The notes under the pieces were generated by a model. The model was given only the letters and a program-made list of their open reading frames with translations, did not search any database and was not told where the DNA came from. The position numbers and the translations under genes were made by a program. Below are positions 56,083-64,000 of a stretch of 64,000 bases of DNA, piece by piece. Origin of the DNA: Alphaproteobacteria bacterium (GTDB lineage Bacteria; Pseudomonadota; Alphaproteobacteria; MPNO01; UBA2964); assembly GCA_012103315.1 (NCBI GenBank), contig WLWZ01000005.1, positions 62,001-126,000 on the forward strand, in the 5' to 3' direction. The stretch's first letter is position 1; the number at the start of each line of letters is the position of its first letter.

Positions 56083-56938
56083 CGTGGAGCCCGCTACTTC
56101 ATTCCCTCCCTTACGGGAAATAATTGCACAATATGGTTTGGGCGCTCGACGCGCCCTCGGACAACACTTCCTGCTTGATCTCAACTTGACTAGGCGGATT
56201 GCCAGTACACCGGGAGATTTGGCAAATCAGACCGTTGTAGAGATTGGCCCTGGGCCAGGGGGACTGACTCGCGCCCTATTGGAGACAAACGCCAAGCACG
56301 TATATGCGATTGAGCGCGACAAACGCTGTATCGAGGCATTGCAGAGCTTGACGACAGCCTATCCGGATCGCCTTACAATCATTGAACAAGACGCGTTAAA
56401 GTTTGATTTTCAAACGATACCTACCGATGGCAAGGTTACGATTGTCGCAAACCTCCCCTATAACATTTCTGTTCCGCTCCTGATCGGTTGGCTTCGTCAG
56501 CTATCTTCCATCAAATCAATGACCCTAATGTTTCAAAAGGAGGTTGCCGACCGTTTATCCGCGGCCCCTGGCAGCAAGAGTTACGGGCGCACCAGTGTCA
56601 TCACTCAATGGCTCTGCGACATTGATACTGCCTTCACGGTACCTGCACGTGCCTTTGTACCACCACCGAAAATCACTTCGTCAGTCGTCAGACTAACACC
56701 CAGGCATCAACCACAGGCTGAGGCAACATTTGAAGATTTAGAAAGAGTGACCGCTGCGGCATTTGGTCAACGACGAAAAATGTTGAGAAGCGCTTTAAAA
56801 TCGCTTGTCGCATACCCCATTTCGCTTCTGACCGGAGCGGACATCAACCCCGAAGCACGGGCAGAGACATTAACCGTCGTACAATTTTGTCAGATTGCTG
56901 AGAATTACAGGCATATAAAAAAGGCAGGCGGTGCCTAA
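56075..56938 (+). CDS. rsmA: 16S rRNA (adenine1518-N6/adenine1519-N6)-dimethyltransferase
   Basis: RsmA (KsgA) dimethylates two adenines near the 3' end of 16S rRNA. The 287-residue protein has ALGQHFLLDLN, the SAM-binding VEIGPGPGGLTRALL and the catalytic NLPYNIS. The start is a TTG at 56075 within the last codons of pdxA; a GTG at 56084 is a second option. It ends the operon and overlaps the convergent gmk stop by four bases (56935-56938). Confidence 0.95.
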   Translation: MSDVEPATSFPPLREIIAQYGLGARRALGQHFLLDLNLTRRIASTPGDLANQTVVEIGPGPGGLTRALLETNAKHVYAIERDKRCIEALQSLTTAYPDRLTIIEQDALKFDFQTIPTDGKVTIVANLPYNISVPLLIGWLRQLSSIKSMTLMFQKEVADRLSAAPGSKSYGRTSVITQWLCDIDTAFTVPARAFVPPPKITSSVVRLTPRHQPQAEATFEDLERVTAAAFGQRRKMLRSALKSLVAYPISLLTGADINPEARAETLTVVQFCQIAENYRHIKKAGGA

Positions 56939-57585
56939 TAGCCTTCCTGAAGTCGCTTTACGAACTCGGATAGACCAATTTGCCGTTCACGGCGAGACCG
57001 CTCAGCCGACAGAATAGCTTGGACCTGTGCAACACTCTCTTCGATGTCCTCATTGATCACGATAAAGTCGTATTCTGCCCAATGACTCATCTCATCAGGC
57101 GCTTTTGCCATCCTGGCCGCGACGACGTCATCCGAATCCTGTGCACGACTATGTAACCGACGATCCAGCTCGTCCGTTGATGGGGGCAGTATAAAGACAC
57201 TCACGAGGTCCTGACGGGCTTTCTCAGCTAATTGCTGAGCGCCCTGCCAATCAATATCAAAAATGACATCGGAGCCACGAGCGAGCGCTCCTTCAACCGC
57301 TGGGCGTGGTGTTCCGTAATAATTTCCAAACACTTTCGCATGTTCCAGAAACTCTTGCCGGTTAATCATCAGATTAAATTCTGTAGGGTCAACAAAATGG
57401 TAATCCCGTCCGTCTTCTTCACCGGGCCTTATTGGGCGGGTCGTCGTCGATATCGACATCGACAAATTTGGATCGCTCTCAAGGAGCATCCGGGAAATCG
57501 TGGTTTTCCCAGCGCCAGATGGCGAAGAAAGAACCAACATTACTCCCCGTCGTGCAATTCGATCCGCAGCCATTTCTGTTTCCAT
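56935..57585 (-). CDS. gmk: Guanylate kinase
   Basis: Gmk phosphorylates GMP to GDP. The 216-residue product has the P-loop SSPSGAGKTT, the GMP-binding STTTRPIRPGEEDGRDYHFV and the late FDIDWQGAQQ. I place the start at the ATG at 57585, one base after the yicC stop, which is the likely coupled start; another ATG (57570) lies five codons downstream. It follows yicC on the same strand, the common yicC-gmk pair. Confidence 0.95.
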   Translation of the reverse strand: METEMAADRIARRGVMLVLSSPSGAGKTTISRMLLESDPNLSMSISTTTRPIRPGEEDGRDYHFVDPTEFNLMINRQEFLEHAKVFGNYYGTPRPAVEGALARGSDVIFDIDWQGAQQLAEKARQDLVSVFILPPSTDELDRRLHSRAQDSDDVVAARMAKAPDEMSHWAEYDFIVINEDIEESVAQVQAILSAERSRRERQIGLSEFVKRLQEGY

Positions 57586-57586
57586 A

Positions 57587-58474
57587 CTACTCGATGTTCT
57601 GAATTTGCTCGCGAAGCCGTTCAATTACAGCTTTCAGTTCCAGACCTACCCGTGTCAGATCCAAATCAGAGGATTTCGAACAAACGGTATTTGCTTCGCG
57701 ATTAAACTCCTGGCACAGGAAGTCCAGTTTTCTGCCTACAGGGGAGCCTTCTGCAAGCAGCTCCCGCGCACCATCAACATGCGCACCAAGACTGTCAAGC
57801 TCTTCACAGATATCTGCTTTAACCGCCAGGAGCGCAACTTCTTGCGCCAAACGTTCTTCCGATATTGCGGAAGCCTCAGAAGATAGTGCCCTAACTTGCT
57901 CACGCATCTTCTGCGCAATAGCTGCCGGTTGAGCAGCGTCTATCGAGGCTGCCTCTTCAACACATTGTTCTATCTCGTCGAGATGTCCATTAATCGTAAT
58001 TGCGAGACGTTCCCCTTCCGCAATTCGATTATCCACCAAACCAGTTGTGGCTTTTGCAAAGGCAGAGACAATCTCCTTATCTAGCTTACTTTGCTGCTCT
58101 TCCGTTTCATCCTCTTCTTTGACTTCTAGAACACCTCGGACGGAAAGCAATCCATCAACGCTTGGAGGAGATACATTTTCTGAATTTGATAAATCGTTCG
58201 ATAACTTCAGCACCTGATCAAGTATCTCGGAATTCACCGAAACTACCTGACCGCGCTGCGGGCGCATCACTGTCAAGGTTGCCGACACATTGCCGCGATT
58301 TAAGTGTTCCGAGACAGCTTTTCGAAAACCTGCTTCGAGCCTGTCCATTCCGGAAGGAAGCCGAAGCCTAACATCCAAAGAACGAGCATTTACACTGCGG
58401 AGTTCCCAAACCCAGCTATAGCCGTCTTCTGTTCCTTCAACCCGGGAAAATCCTGTCATACTGGATACGGTCAC
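57587..58474 (-). CDS. yicC: YicC/YloC family endoribonuclease
   Basis: YicC-type proteins are endoribonucleases that help degrade small RNAs in E. coli. The 295-residue protein opens with MTVSSMTGFSRVEG and WELRSVNARSLDVRLRLP and ends with the family block EFNREANTVCSKSSDLDLTRVGLELK and a helical ENIREQIQNIE-like tail. The start is a GTG at 58474 preceded by ACGGGG; a longer frame upstream has no homology. The usual alphaproteobacterial order is mltG-yicC-gmk, here interrupted by two unrelated genes. Confidence 0.92.
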   Translation of the reverse strand: MTVSSMTGFSRVEGTEDGYSWVWELRSVNARSLDVRLRLPSGMDRLEAGFRKAVSEHLNRGNVSATLTVMRPQRGQVVSVNSEILDQVLKLSNDLSNSENVSPPSVDGLLSVRGVLEVKEEDETEEQQSKLDKEIVSAFAKATTGLVDNRIAEGERLAITINGHLDEIEQCVEEAASIDAAQPAAIAQKMREQVRALSSEASAISEERLAQEVALLAVKADICEELDSLGAHVDGARELLAEGSPVGRKLDFLCQEFNREANTVCSKSSDLDLTRVGLELKAVIERLREQIQNIE

Positions 58475-58560
58475 AAATACCCCGTAACGTGTAATTTCAA
58501 CTTGGTCGCGCACTATAATGTCGAGATAACTCCCCAACAAGGCCGGTGGCTTGGAAAGCA

Positions 58561-59322
58561 ATGAACACCCCTAAATCTATTCTAATAACAGGAGCCTCAA
58601 GTGGTATAGGCGCGGCCCTCTCCCTGGAGTACGCCCAAGAGGGAATTTTCCTAGCACTTTGCGGAAGAAGTCAGGAAAGGCTTAGTGAAGTTGCTGACAA
58701 CTGCAGGAAGAAAGGCGCTTCTGTCGCTATAGAGCTACTCGATGTTACTAACGAAGCATCGGTTTCAAATTGGGTTTGTCAAACCAACGAAAAGAGAGCC
58801 CTGGACCTCGTTATCGCAAATGCCGGGGTCGCCGGAGGCGATGATGGAGCTGGATTTGGGCCAGAGGCTACCCGGAAAATATTTCGAACCAATATTGATG
58901 GCGTCCATAACACAGTCATACCAGCCCTTAAATCGATGGAAGCTATAGGAACCGGCCAGATCGCTATCGTAAGCTCCCTCGCTTCATTCAGAGGCTTCCC
59001 CGGTACACCCGCCTATGCAGCATCAAAAGCCGCCATACGCGTATGGGGAGAAGGACTGCGTGGCCGCTACGCTGAAAAAGGAATAAAGGTGTCAGTAATT
59101 TGCCCGGGCTTTGTTGAAAGCCGCATGACGGCCAATAACCCCTTTCCAATGCCGCTTATGATGACTGGTGAAAAGGCCGCACGAATTATCCGTCATGGTC
59201 TCGAAAAAAACACCGCCCGAATCGCGTTTCCTTGGCGGATGTATTTCATCGCCTGGCTGCTAGGGGTGTTGCCACCAACGCTATCTGACAGGCTCATGCC
59301 CAAGGTCGCCGAAAAGGAATAG
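58561..59322 (+). CDS. Short-chain dehydrogenase/reductase
   Basis: The 253-residue protein is a classical SDR: the NAD(P)-binding TGASSGIGAALS near the N-terminus, the NAG in VIANAGV, the catalytic Ser in IVSSLASF and YAASKAA with catalytic Tyr and Lys. The C-terminus carries a hydrophobic segment (MYFIAWLLGVLPPTL) that may touch the membrane. I place the start at the ATG at 58561 behind GGAAAG. The substrate is unknown. It sits alone on the plus strand between yicC and the convergent MscS gene. Confidence 0.9.
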   Translation: MNTPKSILITGASSGIGAALSLEYAQEGIFLALCGRSQERLSEVADNCRKKGASVAIELLDVTNEASVSNWVCQTNEKRALDLVIANAGVAGGDDGAGFGPEATRKIFRTNIDGVHNTVIPALKSMEAIGTGQIAIVSSLASFRGFPGTPAYAASKAAIRVWGEGLRGRYAEKGIKVSVICPGFVESRMTANNPFPMPLMMTGEKAARIIRHGLEKNTARIAFPWRMYFIAWLLGVLPPTLSDRLMPKVAEKE

Positions 59323-59351
59323 CAGTATCCAACAACCTTGGAAGGAGAGCA

Positions 59352-60182
59352 TTAGTCTTTCTTGTGCTCAACGATATGAATATCGCGTTGTGGAAATGGA
59401 ATTGAGATTCCTTCAGCGTCGTAACGTTCTTTGATCCCCTTATTAAGATCGAACAGGACATCCCAGTAATCTCCACCGGTAGCCCAACAGCGCATATGAA
59501 TATTCACGGAACTATCACCCAACGACATAACCATCGTTTGCGACGCTGGGTCTTTCAATATACGACTGTCCGCGTCCATCAGCTGCTGGGCCGCCGAAAG
59601 CGATTTCGGAATATCATCCGTGTAGGAAATCCCGACGGTAATATCAATCCGTCGCGTTGGATTGCGTGAGAAATTACTCATCGCCGCACCAAGCAATTGT
59701 CCATTTGGGACATAGACGAAGATACCATCGGCGGTTTTCAGGTTAGTCGCAAACAGCCCAATTTCTTCAACGGCCCCGATCTTGCCCGCTGCTTCGATGA
59801 CTTCCCCTATTTTGAAAGGACGTAAAATCAACAGAACAACGCCAGCTGCAAAATGCGACAACGTTCCCTGTAATGCGAGGCCAACCGCGAGACCGACCGT
59901 GCCAAGAACAGCAATAATGCTCGCTGTCTGAATACCGAACTTTCCTAGAACGGCGATGAGAACGAAAGTCAGAATGAGATAGCGCACGATGTTGCTCAGG
60001 AATGGCACCAACGTATCATCGACTTTTTGGGATTTAGTCAGGGCTGATCGAGTTTTTTTGCCCGCCCAACCCGCAAACATCCAACCAATAATTAAAATCG
60101 CGAGCGCCGCAACGACATCCATACCGTACGTCGTTGCTAACTCCATTACTTGCTGCGTCGCAGCTTCCGCTTCGTTTTTCAT
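59352..60182 (-). CDS. mscS: MscS-family small-conductance mechanosensitive channel
   Basis: MscS channels open under membrane tension and release solutes after hypo-osmotic shock. The 276-residue protein has three N-terminal helices, the third being the pore helix with the Gly/Ala pattern GLAVGLALQGTLSHFAAGVVLL, followed by the beta domain (about 120-170, PFKIGEVIEAAG, VYVPNGQL) and an alpha/beta C-domain. The start at 60182 has a GAGGAA site. It is a short, classic-type MscS, convergent with the SDR gene. Confidence 0.93.
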   Translation of the reverse strand: MKNEAEAATQQVMELATTYGMDVVAALAILIIGWMFAGWAGKKTRSALTKSQKVDDTLVPFLSNIVRYLILTFVLIAVLGKFGIQTASIIAVLGTVGLAVGLALQGTLSHFAAGVVLLILRPFKIGEVIEAAGKIGAVEEIGLFATNLKTADGIFVYVPNGQLLGAAMSNFSRNPTRRIDITVGISYTDDIPKSLSAAQQLMDADSRILKDPASQTMVMSLGDSSVNIHMRCWATGGDYWDVLFDLNKGIKERYDAEGISIPFPQRDIHIVEHKKD

Positions 60183-60292
60183 GAATTCCTCATGCTGATA
60201 GTTGTCCCAACCCGTTTTCACCAATAGTCAAAATTTATCCCGTAGGGGGCATACTCATCGAAATGGGGTTTGTCAATTTAAGCCAAATTTTG

Positions 60293-61282
60293 TCACGGCT
60301 TCTTTTTGTTCGATTTGCGCCACTTCGCAACATTACGGTTATGCTCTCGCAGCGTTTGTGCGAAAGCATGGCCACCTGTTCCGTCGGCAACAAAATACAA
60401 ATTAGAAGTTTTCATTGGCAGAACGGCGGCGCGTATTGCCGCAATGCCCGGATTTGCAATTGGCTTCGGTGGCAACCCCCTACTGAGATAGGTATTGAAG
60501 GGCGATGTGGTCCGTAAATCTGACTTTGTAAGTGGACGTTTGAGAACGGACCTCCCTAATGTCACACTATATGCCACGGTTGGGTCGGATTGCAGCGGCA
60601 TACGGCGTCGCAAGCGATTATGGAACACGCCAGATATATGCGTGCGTTCAGCCTGCCTTCCGGTTTCCTTCTCGATGATGGATGCTAAAACAAGCGCCTC
60701 ATTAGGCGTTTTCAGCAGAGATCCTGCTGGGCGTTGTTGCCAAATACGCGTCAACTCACTTCTTAACTTGTGGCGCATCCGTATAAGTAAGTTCTCACGG
60801 CTGTCACCATAGGAATAAAAATATGTTTCTGGAAGAAAAACACCTTCTTGTAAAACGGTGCTTTGTACTTCACCCGTAAGGCCAGGCGCCACTCGAACCG
60901 CTTCCAAAATTTGGAAGGTCAAAAGCCCTTCAGCAATTGTGAGACGCCGTTTAACGGTTCTACCCGAGGCGAGTATCGAGGCAACAGACCGCATGTTAGA
61001 ACCAGCGGGGATCGAGTATTCCCCCGCACGAAGCTTTGCGGACAAGCCATCATATTCAACACCAAGTCGAAATATTACCGCATTGTCTATGACGTCTAAG
61101 GCCAAAAGGTGTGAGGCTATCTTTGCGACGCTACCACCTTTTTCTATAATTATAGTTTTTGAATTCTTTAGCGGCCCTGGGCGCACATACCGATCTTGCG
61201 CGATCAGATAGCTTCCTACTCCGAGGAGTAAAATTACGCTGCTCATCACCAAGAGCATGCGGACCCATGTCCGCTGCATCAT
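60293..61282 (-). CDS. mltG: Endolytic murein transglycosylase MltG
   Basis: MltG cuts nascent peptidoglycan strands and sets their length. The 329-residue protein has one N-terminal membrane helix (about residues 8-28), a LysM-like region (about 45-105) and the YceG-type catalytic domain with the Glu in ASIIEKETGR and the late TSPFNTYLSRGLPPKPIANPG block. It starts three bases after the fabF stop, so it is in the fab operon. Confidence 0.93.
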   Translation of the reverse strand: MMQRTWVRMLLVMSSVILLLGVGSYLIAQDRYVRPGPLKNSKTIIIEKGGSVAKIASHLLALDVIDNAVIFRLGVEYDGLSAKLRAGEYSIPAGSNMRSVASILASGRTVKRRLTIAEGLLTFQILEAVRVAPGLTGEVQSTVLQEGVFLPETYFYSYGDSRENLLIRMRHKLRSELTRIWQQRPAGSLLKTPNEALVLASIIEKETGRQAERTHISGVFHNRLRRRMPLQSDPTVAYSVTLGRSVLKRPLTKSDLRTTSPFNTYLSRGLPPKPIANPGIAAIRAAVLPMKTSNLYFVADGTGGHAFAQTLREHNRNVAKWRKSNKKKP

Positions 61283-61284
61283 CG

Positions 61285-62547
61285 TCAGGGGGCTTCTTTA
61301 AAGATGAGAGTTGCGTTTGTACCGCCGAAGCCAAACGAATTAGACATCGCGATACTAACCGGACGCTCCTTCGCCGTATGCGGCACCAGATCGATATCAC
61401 AGCCATCAGACGGATCATCTAAATTGAGCGTAGGGGGCACAATATTATCGCGAATAGCCAAGACAGAGAAAACGGCCTCAACCGCTCCGGCAGCGCCCAG
61501 CAAATGTCCGATCGCCGATTTAGTAGAAGACATAGATAGTGAATAGGCATGTTCACCGAACAAACGTTTCACCGCACCCAGTTCAATCTCATCGCCAAGT
61601 GGCGTCGATGTTCCATGAGCATTTACGTAATCGACATCTTCTAAGTTGATGCCAGCGCGCTTTATCGCCATTTTCATCGCGCGGGTTGCGCCAGCACCGT
61701 TTTCGGCTGGAGCGGTAACGTGGTGCGCGTCGCCAGACAATCCATAGCCAACAACTTCCGCATAAATTTTAGCACCGCGTTTCTTTGCATGTTCAAGTTC
61801 TTCAAGAACCACAACACCAGCACCTTCACCCATTACGAAACCGTCACGAGCCTTGTCCCAAGGACGTGACGCTCCTTTTGGATCATCGTTAAAATTACTC
61901 GCAAGAGCTCGCGCGGCGGCGAATCCGGCGATACCAATACGGCAGATGGCTGCTTCGGCACCACCAGCGACCATAACATCCGCATCATCAAACTGAATTA
62001 ATCGGGCAGCATCGCCTATCGAATGTGACCCTGTTGCACACGCCGTCGCTACCGCGTGGTTCGGCCCAGTGAAGCCATACCTTATGGAAACCTGACCTGA
62101 CACTAGGTTAATTAGCGTGGACGGAATAAAGAATGGCGTGACCCGACGCGGCCCCTTGGTATAGAGCGCGACCGAAGCGTCATAAATTCCCGGCAATCCA
62201 CCAATCCCAGAACCAATCATGACACCGGTACGGGCGCAGTCTTCTTCACCGTCGGGTTGCCAGCCAGAATCGGCAATCGCCTGGGAAGCAGCCCCAATAC
62301 CAAAAATGATAAAATTGTCGTTCTTCCGACGATCCTTCGAATCAACCCAACGATCAAAATCGAAATAGCCATCGGCTTCATCACCAAGCGGTACTTCCGC
62401 CCCAATCTTTACCGGGAGGTCGGAAACATCAAATGATTCGATTTTGTCAATTCCGCAGCCGCCGTTCGTCAACCGCTGCCAACTAGGCTCTGCGCCTGAG
62501 GCCAGCGGGCTGACCATCCCGATGCCGGTGATTACGACACGTCTCAT
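61285..62547 (-). CDS. fabF: 3-oxoacyl-[acyl-carrier-protein] synthase II
   Basis: FabF is the condensing enzyme of fatty acid elongation. The 420-residue product has the nucleophile Cys in TACATGSHSIGDAARL, and the two catalytic His blocks in NAHGTSTPLGD and KSAIGHLLGAAG. The reading could start at 62556 (three residues longer), but RRVVITG at the start fits the family best. It lies about 70 bases after acpP. Confidence 0.96.
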   Translation of the reverse strand: MRRVVITGIGMVSPLASGAEPSWQRLTNGGCGIDKIESFDVSDLPVKIGAEVPLGDEADGYFDFDRWVDSKDRRKNDNFIIFGIGAASQAIADSGWQPDGEEDCARTGVMIGSGIGGLPGIYDASVALYTKGPRRVTPFFIPSTLINLVSGQVSIRYGFTGPNHAVATACATGSHSIGDAARLIQFDDADVMVAGGAEAAICRIGIAGFAAARALASNFNDDPKGASRPWDKARDGFVMGEGAGVVVLEELEHAKKRGAKIYAEVVGYGLSGDAHHVTAPAENGAGATRAMKMAIKRAGINLEDVDYVNAHGTSTPLGDEIELGAVKRLFGEHAYSLSMSSTKSAIGHLLGAAGAVEAVFSVLAIRDNIVPPTLNLDDPSDGCDIDLVPHTAKERPVSIAMSNSFGFGGTNATLIFKEAP

Positions 62548-62624
62548 TCGGTTCATTCAGTCGTTAAAAGTCACGTGCATTCGGGTCGCCGAAATTATCC
62601 GACGAACCCGAAACCGTGATTAAC

Positions 62625-62864
62625 TTAACCGTCTGAGTTTTCGCTGATAAACGAAATAGCGTCTTTAACTGTCAGAATCTTTTCTGCAGCATCATCTGGA
62701 ATTTCGCAGCCAAACTCTTCTTCAAACGCCATTACCAACTCAACCGTATCAAGGCTGTCGGCGCCCAGATCTTCGATAAAGCTGGCACTATCCGTAACCT
62801 TATCCTCATCTGCACCCAGATGTTCTACGACGATCTTTTTGACGCGCTCCGCTACATCACTCAT
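62625..62864 (-). CDS. acpP: Acyl carrier protein
   Basis: AcpP carries growing fatty acyl chains on a phosphopantetheine arm. The 79-residue acidic protein has the attachment site Ser37 in [19 protein letters not shown]. Sequence and length are typical of the fatty acid synthesis ACP. It lies about 107 bases after fabG and about 70 bases before fabF. Its ribosome site is a GGGAAAG. Confidence 0.97.
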   Translation of the reverse strand: MSDVAERVKKIVVEHLGADEDKVTDSASFIEDLGADSLDTVELVMAFEEEFGCEIPDDAAEKILTVKDAISFISENSDG

Positions 62865-62971
62865 ACCAGCTTTCCCTCATTAAATTGATGGCCCTTTCAG
62901 GCCAATAATAATCCATAATTTTATGTCGAATCGGGTCTAGTCGCACAGCCCTGAATGAGCCAAGCCTAGGC

Positions 62972-63709
62972 CTATACCATCGCCATGCCCCCATTTACAT
63001 GCAGAGTCTGTCCTGTCAAGTAACCACCTGCTTCACTAGCCAAAAAGCTGACGCAACCTGCGACGTCTTCGGGAGCACCAAATCGCCCGACAGGTATCCT
63101 ATCTAGCATAGTTTGTTTCTGATCATCGTTTAACGAATCTGTCATAGCTGTCGTGATAAATCCCGGGGCGACACAGTTTACTGTAATGCCGCGCGATGCC
63201 ACTTCAGCAGCGAGCGCTTTAGACATCCCCGTCATGCCTGCCTTTGACGCGACATAGTTTGCCTGACCCGGATTACCCAATTGACCAACGACCGACGTGA
63301 TGTTGATGATCCGGCCATAACGGGATTTCATCATGCCTCTCAAAGCAGCCCGGGCGAGACGAAAGCCAGCCGTTAGATTGACCTCGAGAACTTCGGCCCA
63401 ATCGTCGTCCTTCATACGCATCATGAGACCATCACGTGTCAAACCCGCGTTGTTGACCAGAATATCCAGGCCTCCCATTGCGTCATTGGCTGCACCAATC
63501 AAACCATTGACGGCATCGCTGTCAGATAAATCTGCGACTAAAACGTGCGCTCGTTCGCCAAGGGTTTCAGCAATATTCTGTAAGGCGGATTCGTTTCTAC
63601 CCGTGAGGGTTATTGTCGCCCCTTGATCGTACAAGGCCTTAGCAATTGCACCGCCAATTCCGCCACTTGCACCGGTCACCAGTGCCGACCGTCCTGTTAG
63701 ATCAAACAT
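62972..63709 (-). CDS. fabG: 3-oxoacyl-[acyl-carrier-protein] reductase
   Basis: FabG reduces the 3-oxoacyl group with NADPH. The 245-residue SDR has VTGASGGIGGAIA, the NNAG motif, and the Ser-Tyr-Lys residues in ITSVVGQLGNPGQANYVASK. It starts behind a GGAG site. It sits between fabD and acpP, the standard fab order. Confidence 0.96.
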   Translation of the reverse strand: MFDLTGRSALVTGASGGIGGAIAKALYDQGATITLTGRNESALQNIAETLGERAHVLVADLSDSDAVNGLIGAANDAMGGLDILVNNAGLTRDGLMMRMKDDDWAEVLEVNLTAGFRLARAALRGMMKSRYGRIINITSVVGQLGNPGQANYVASKAGMTGMSKALAAEVASRGITVNCVAPGFITTAMTDSLNDDQKQTMLDRIPVGRFGAPEDVAGCVSFLASEAGGYLTGQTLHVNGGMAMV

Positions 63710-63732
63710 GAATTAACTCCATTCTAAAACTA

Positions 63733-64000
63733 TCAAAGGGTGCCGAGAAAATTTTCGACGCCCTCGGGGTTCGAGACTGATAAGCCTGACATCTCGCGAT
63801 CAATACGTCGCATCAACCCCGCCAAGACTTTGCCAGAACCAATCTCAACTACTGTATCAACGCCATCCGCCTTCATTTGCAGCACGGATTCACGCCAGCG
63901 GACCAGACCGGTAACTTGATCAACCAACTGCCGGCAGATCGTATCCGGTTCCTGAACTGGTTTTGCGGTTACATTAGCTATAAGGGGTACCAAAGGTGGT
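63733..64000 (-). CDS. fabD: Malonyl CoA-acyl carrier protein transacylase, C-terminal part
   Basis: The frame runs off the right edge; only the last 88 or so residues are visible. They contain VPLIANVTAKPVQEP, LVDQVTGLVRWRESV and VVEIGSGKVLAGLMRRID, the typical end of FabD. FabD loads malonate onto ACP. The active-site GxSxG lies outside the window. It is the first visible gene of the fab run, 23 bases before fabG. Confidence 0.93.
   Translation of the reverse strand, partial: PPLVPLIANVTAKPVQEPDTICRQLVDQVTGLVRWRESVLQMKADGVDTVVEIGSGKVLAGLMRRIDREMSGLSVSNPEGVENFLGTL

Noticed and set aside
1..64000. tRNA, rRNA, CRISPR, prophage or insertion sequences
   Set aside because: I checked the intergenic gaps for cloverleaf-like patterns and evenly spaced repeats and the proteins for transposases, integrases and phage genes, and found none. 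Weak or unusual RNA genes could escape reading by eye.

Overview
The window looks like the chromosome of an alphaproteobacterium, most likely a free-living or marine relative of the Rhodospirillales. The evidence is gene content: a divK-pleD pair, hdaA, an EipB/DUF1849 envelope protein, a DUF2066 protein, the tiny subunit IV of an aa3 oxidase, GatCAB, and an lptF-lptG-lptD-surA-pdxA-rsmA operon opposite a fabD-fabG-acpP-fabF-mltG block. GC content looks moderate. I found no prophage, insertion sequence, CRISPR array, tRNA or rRNA, and no gene-free stretch longer than about 300 bases.

Positions 1-10.4 kb and 16.3-19.9 kb are accessory metabolism. Four Nu-class glutathione transferase paralogues sit among an M24 (creatinase/aminopeptidase-fold) protein that has lost its metal ligands, a DMT transporter, two tandem MFS paralogues, a TauD dioxygenase and a two-cupin protein. 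After gatCAB and ruvX comes a second cluster: a PhyH-type dioxygenase, a GhrA-like 2-hydroxyacid dehydrogenase, an AEC carrier and a flavin reductase-like protein. Together they suggest uptake and oxidative or thiol-dependent breakdown of small organic acids or other compounds whose identity I cannot read.

Positions 19.9-32.9 kb are mostly housekeeping or regulatory: a secreted HExxH protein, plsY, dprA, topA, rnr, a S41 protease, rpmG with a sharp promoter, pleD-divK and a ROK kinase. Positions 33-35 kb are unusual. A short protein with the start of a GGDEF domain and a lipoprotein face each other, and both contain the same 26-base sequence in opposite orientation and in the same reading frame. 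The 258 bases between the copies hold exactly two alternative 3' ends with overlapping stop codons. Flipping the segment would exchange the tails and would give the lipoprotein a SPOR-like C-terminus. This is the best candidate for an undescribed system here, although a one-off rearrangement or an assembly chimera would look the same.

Positions 35-46.2 kb are core functions: aspS, rnd, an operon of a DUF2066 protein, a CDP-alcohol phosphatidyltransferase, a PerM-like protein and hdaA, then purM (which has no ordinary start codon), purN, ndk, holC and pepA. Positions 46.3-64 kb are envelope and lipid biogenesis: a multi-spanning GT-C-like protein with a polyprenyl-phosphate-sugar synthase-like GT2, the lpt/surA/pdxA/rsmA operon, gmk-yicC facing it, an SDR and an MscS channel, then mltG and the fatty acid synthesis genes, ending inside fabD.
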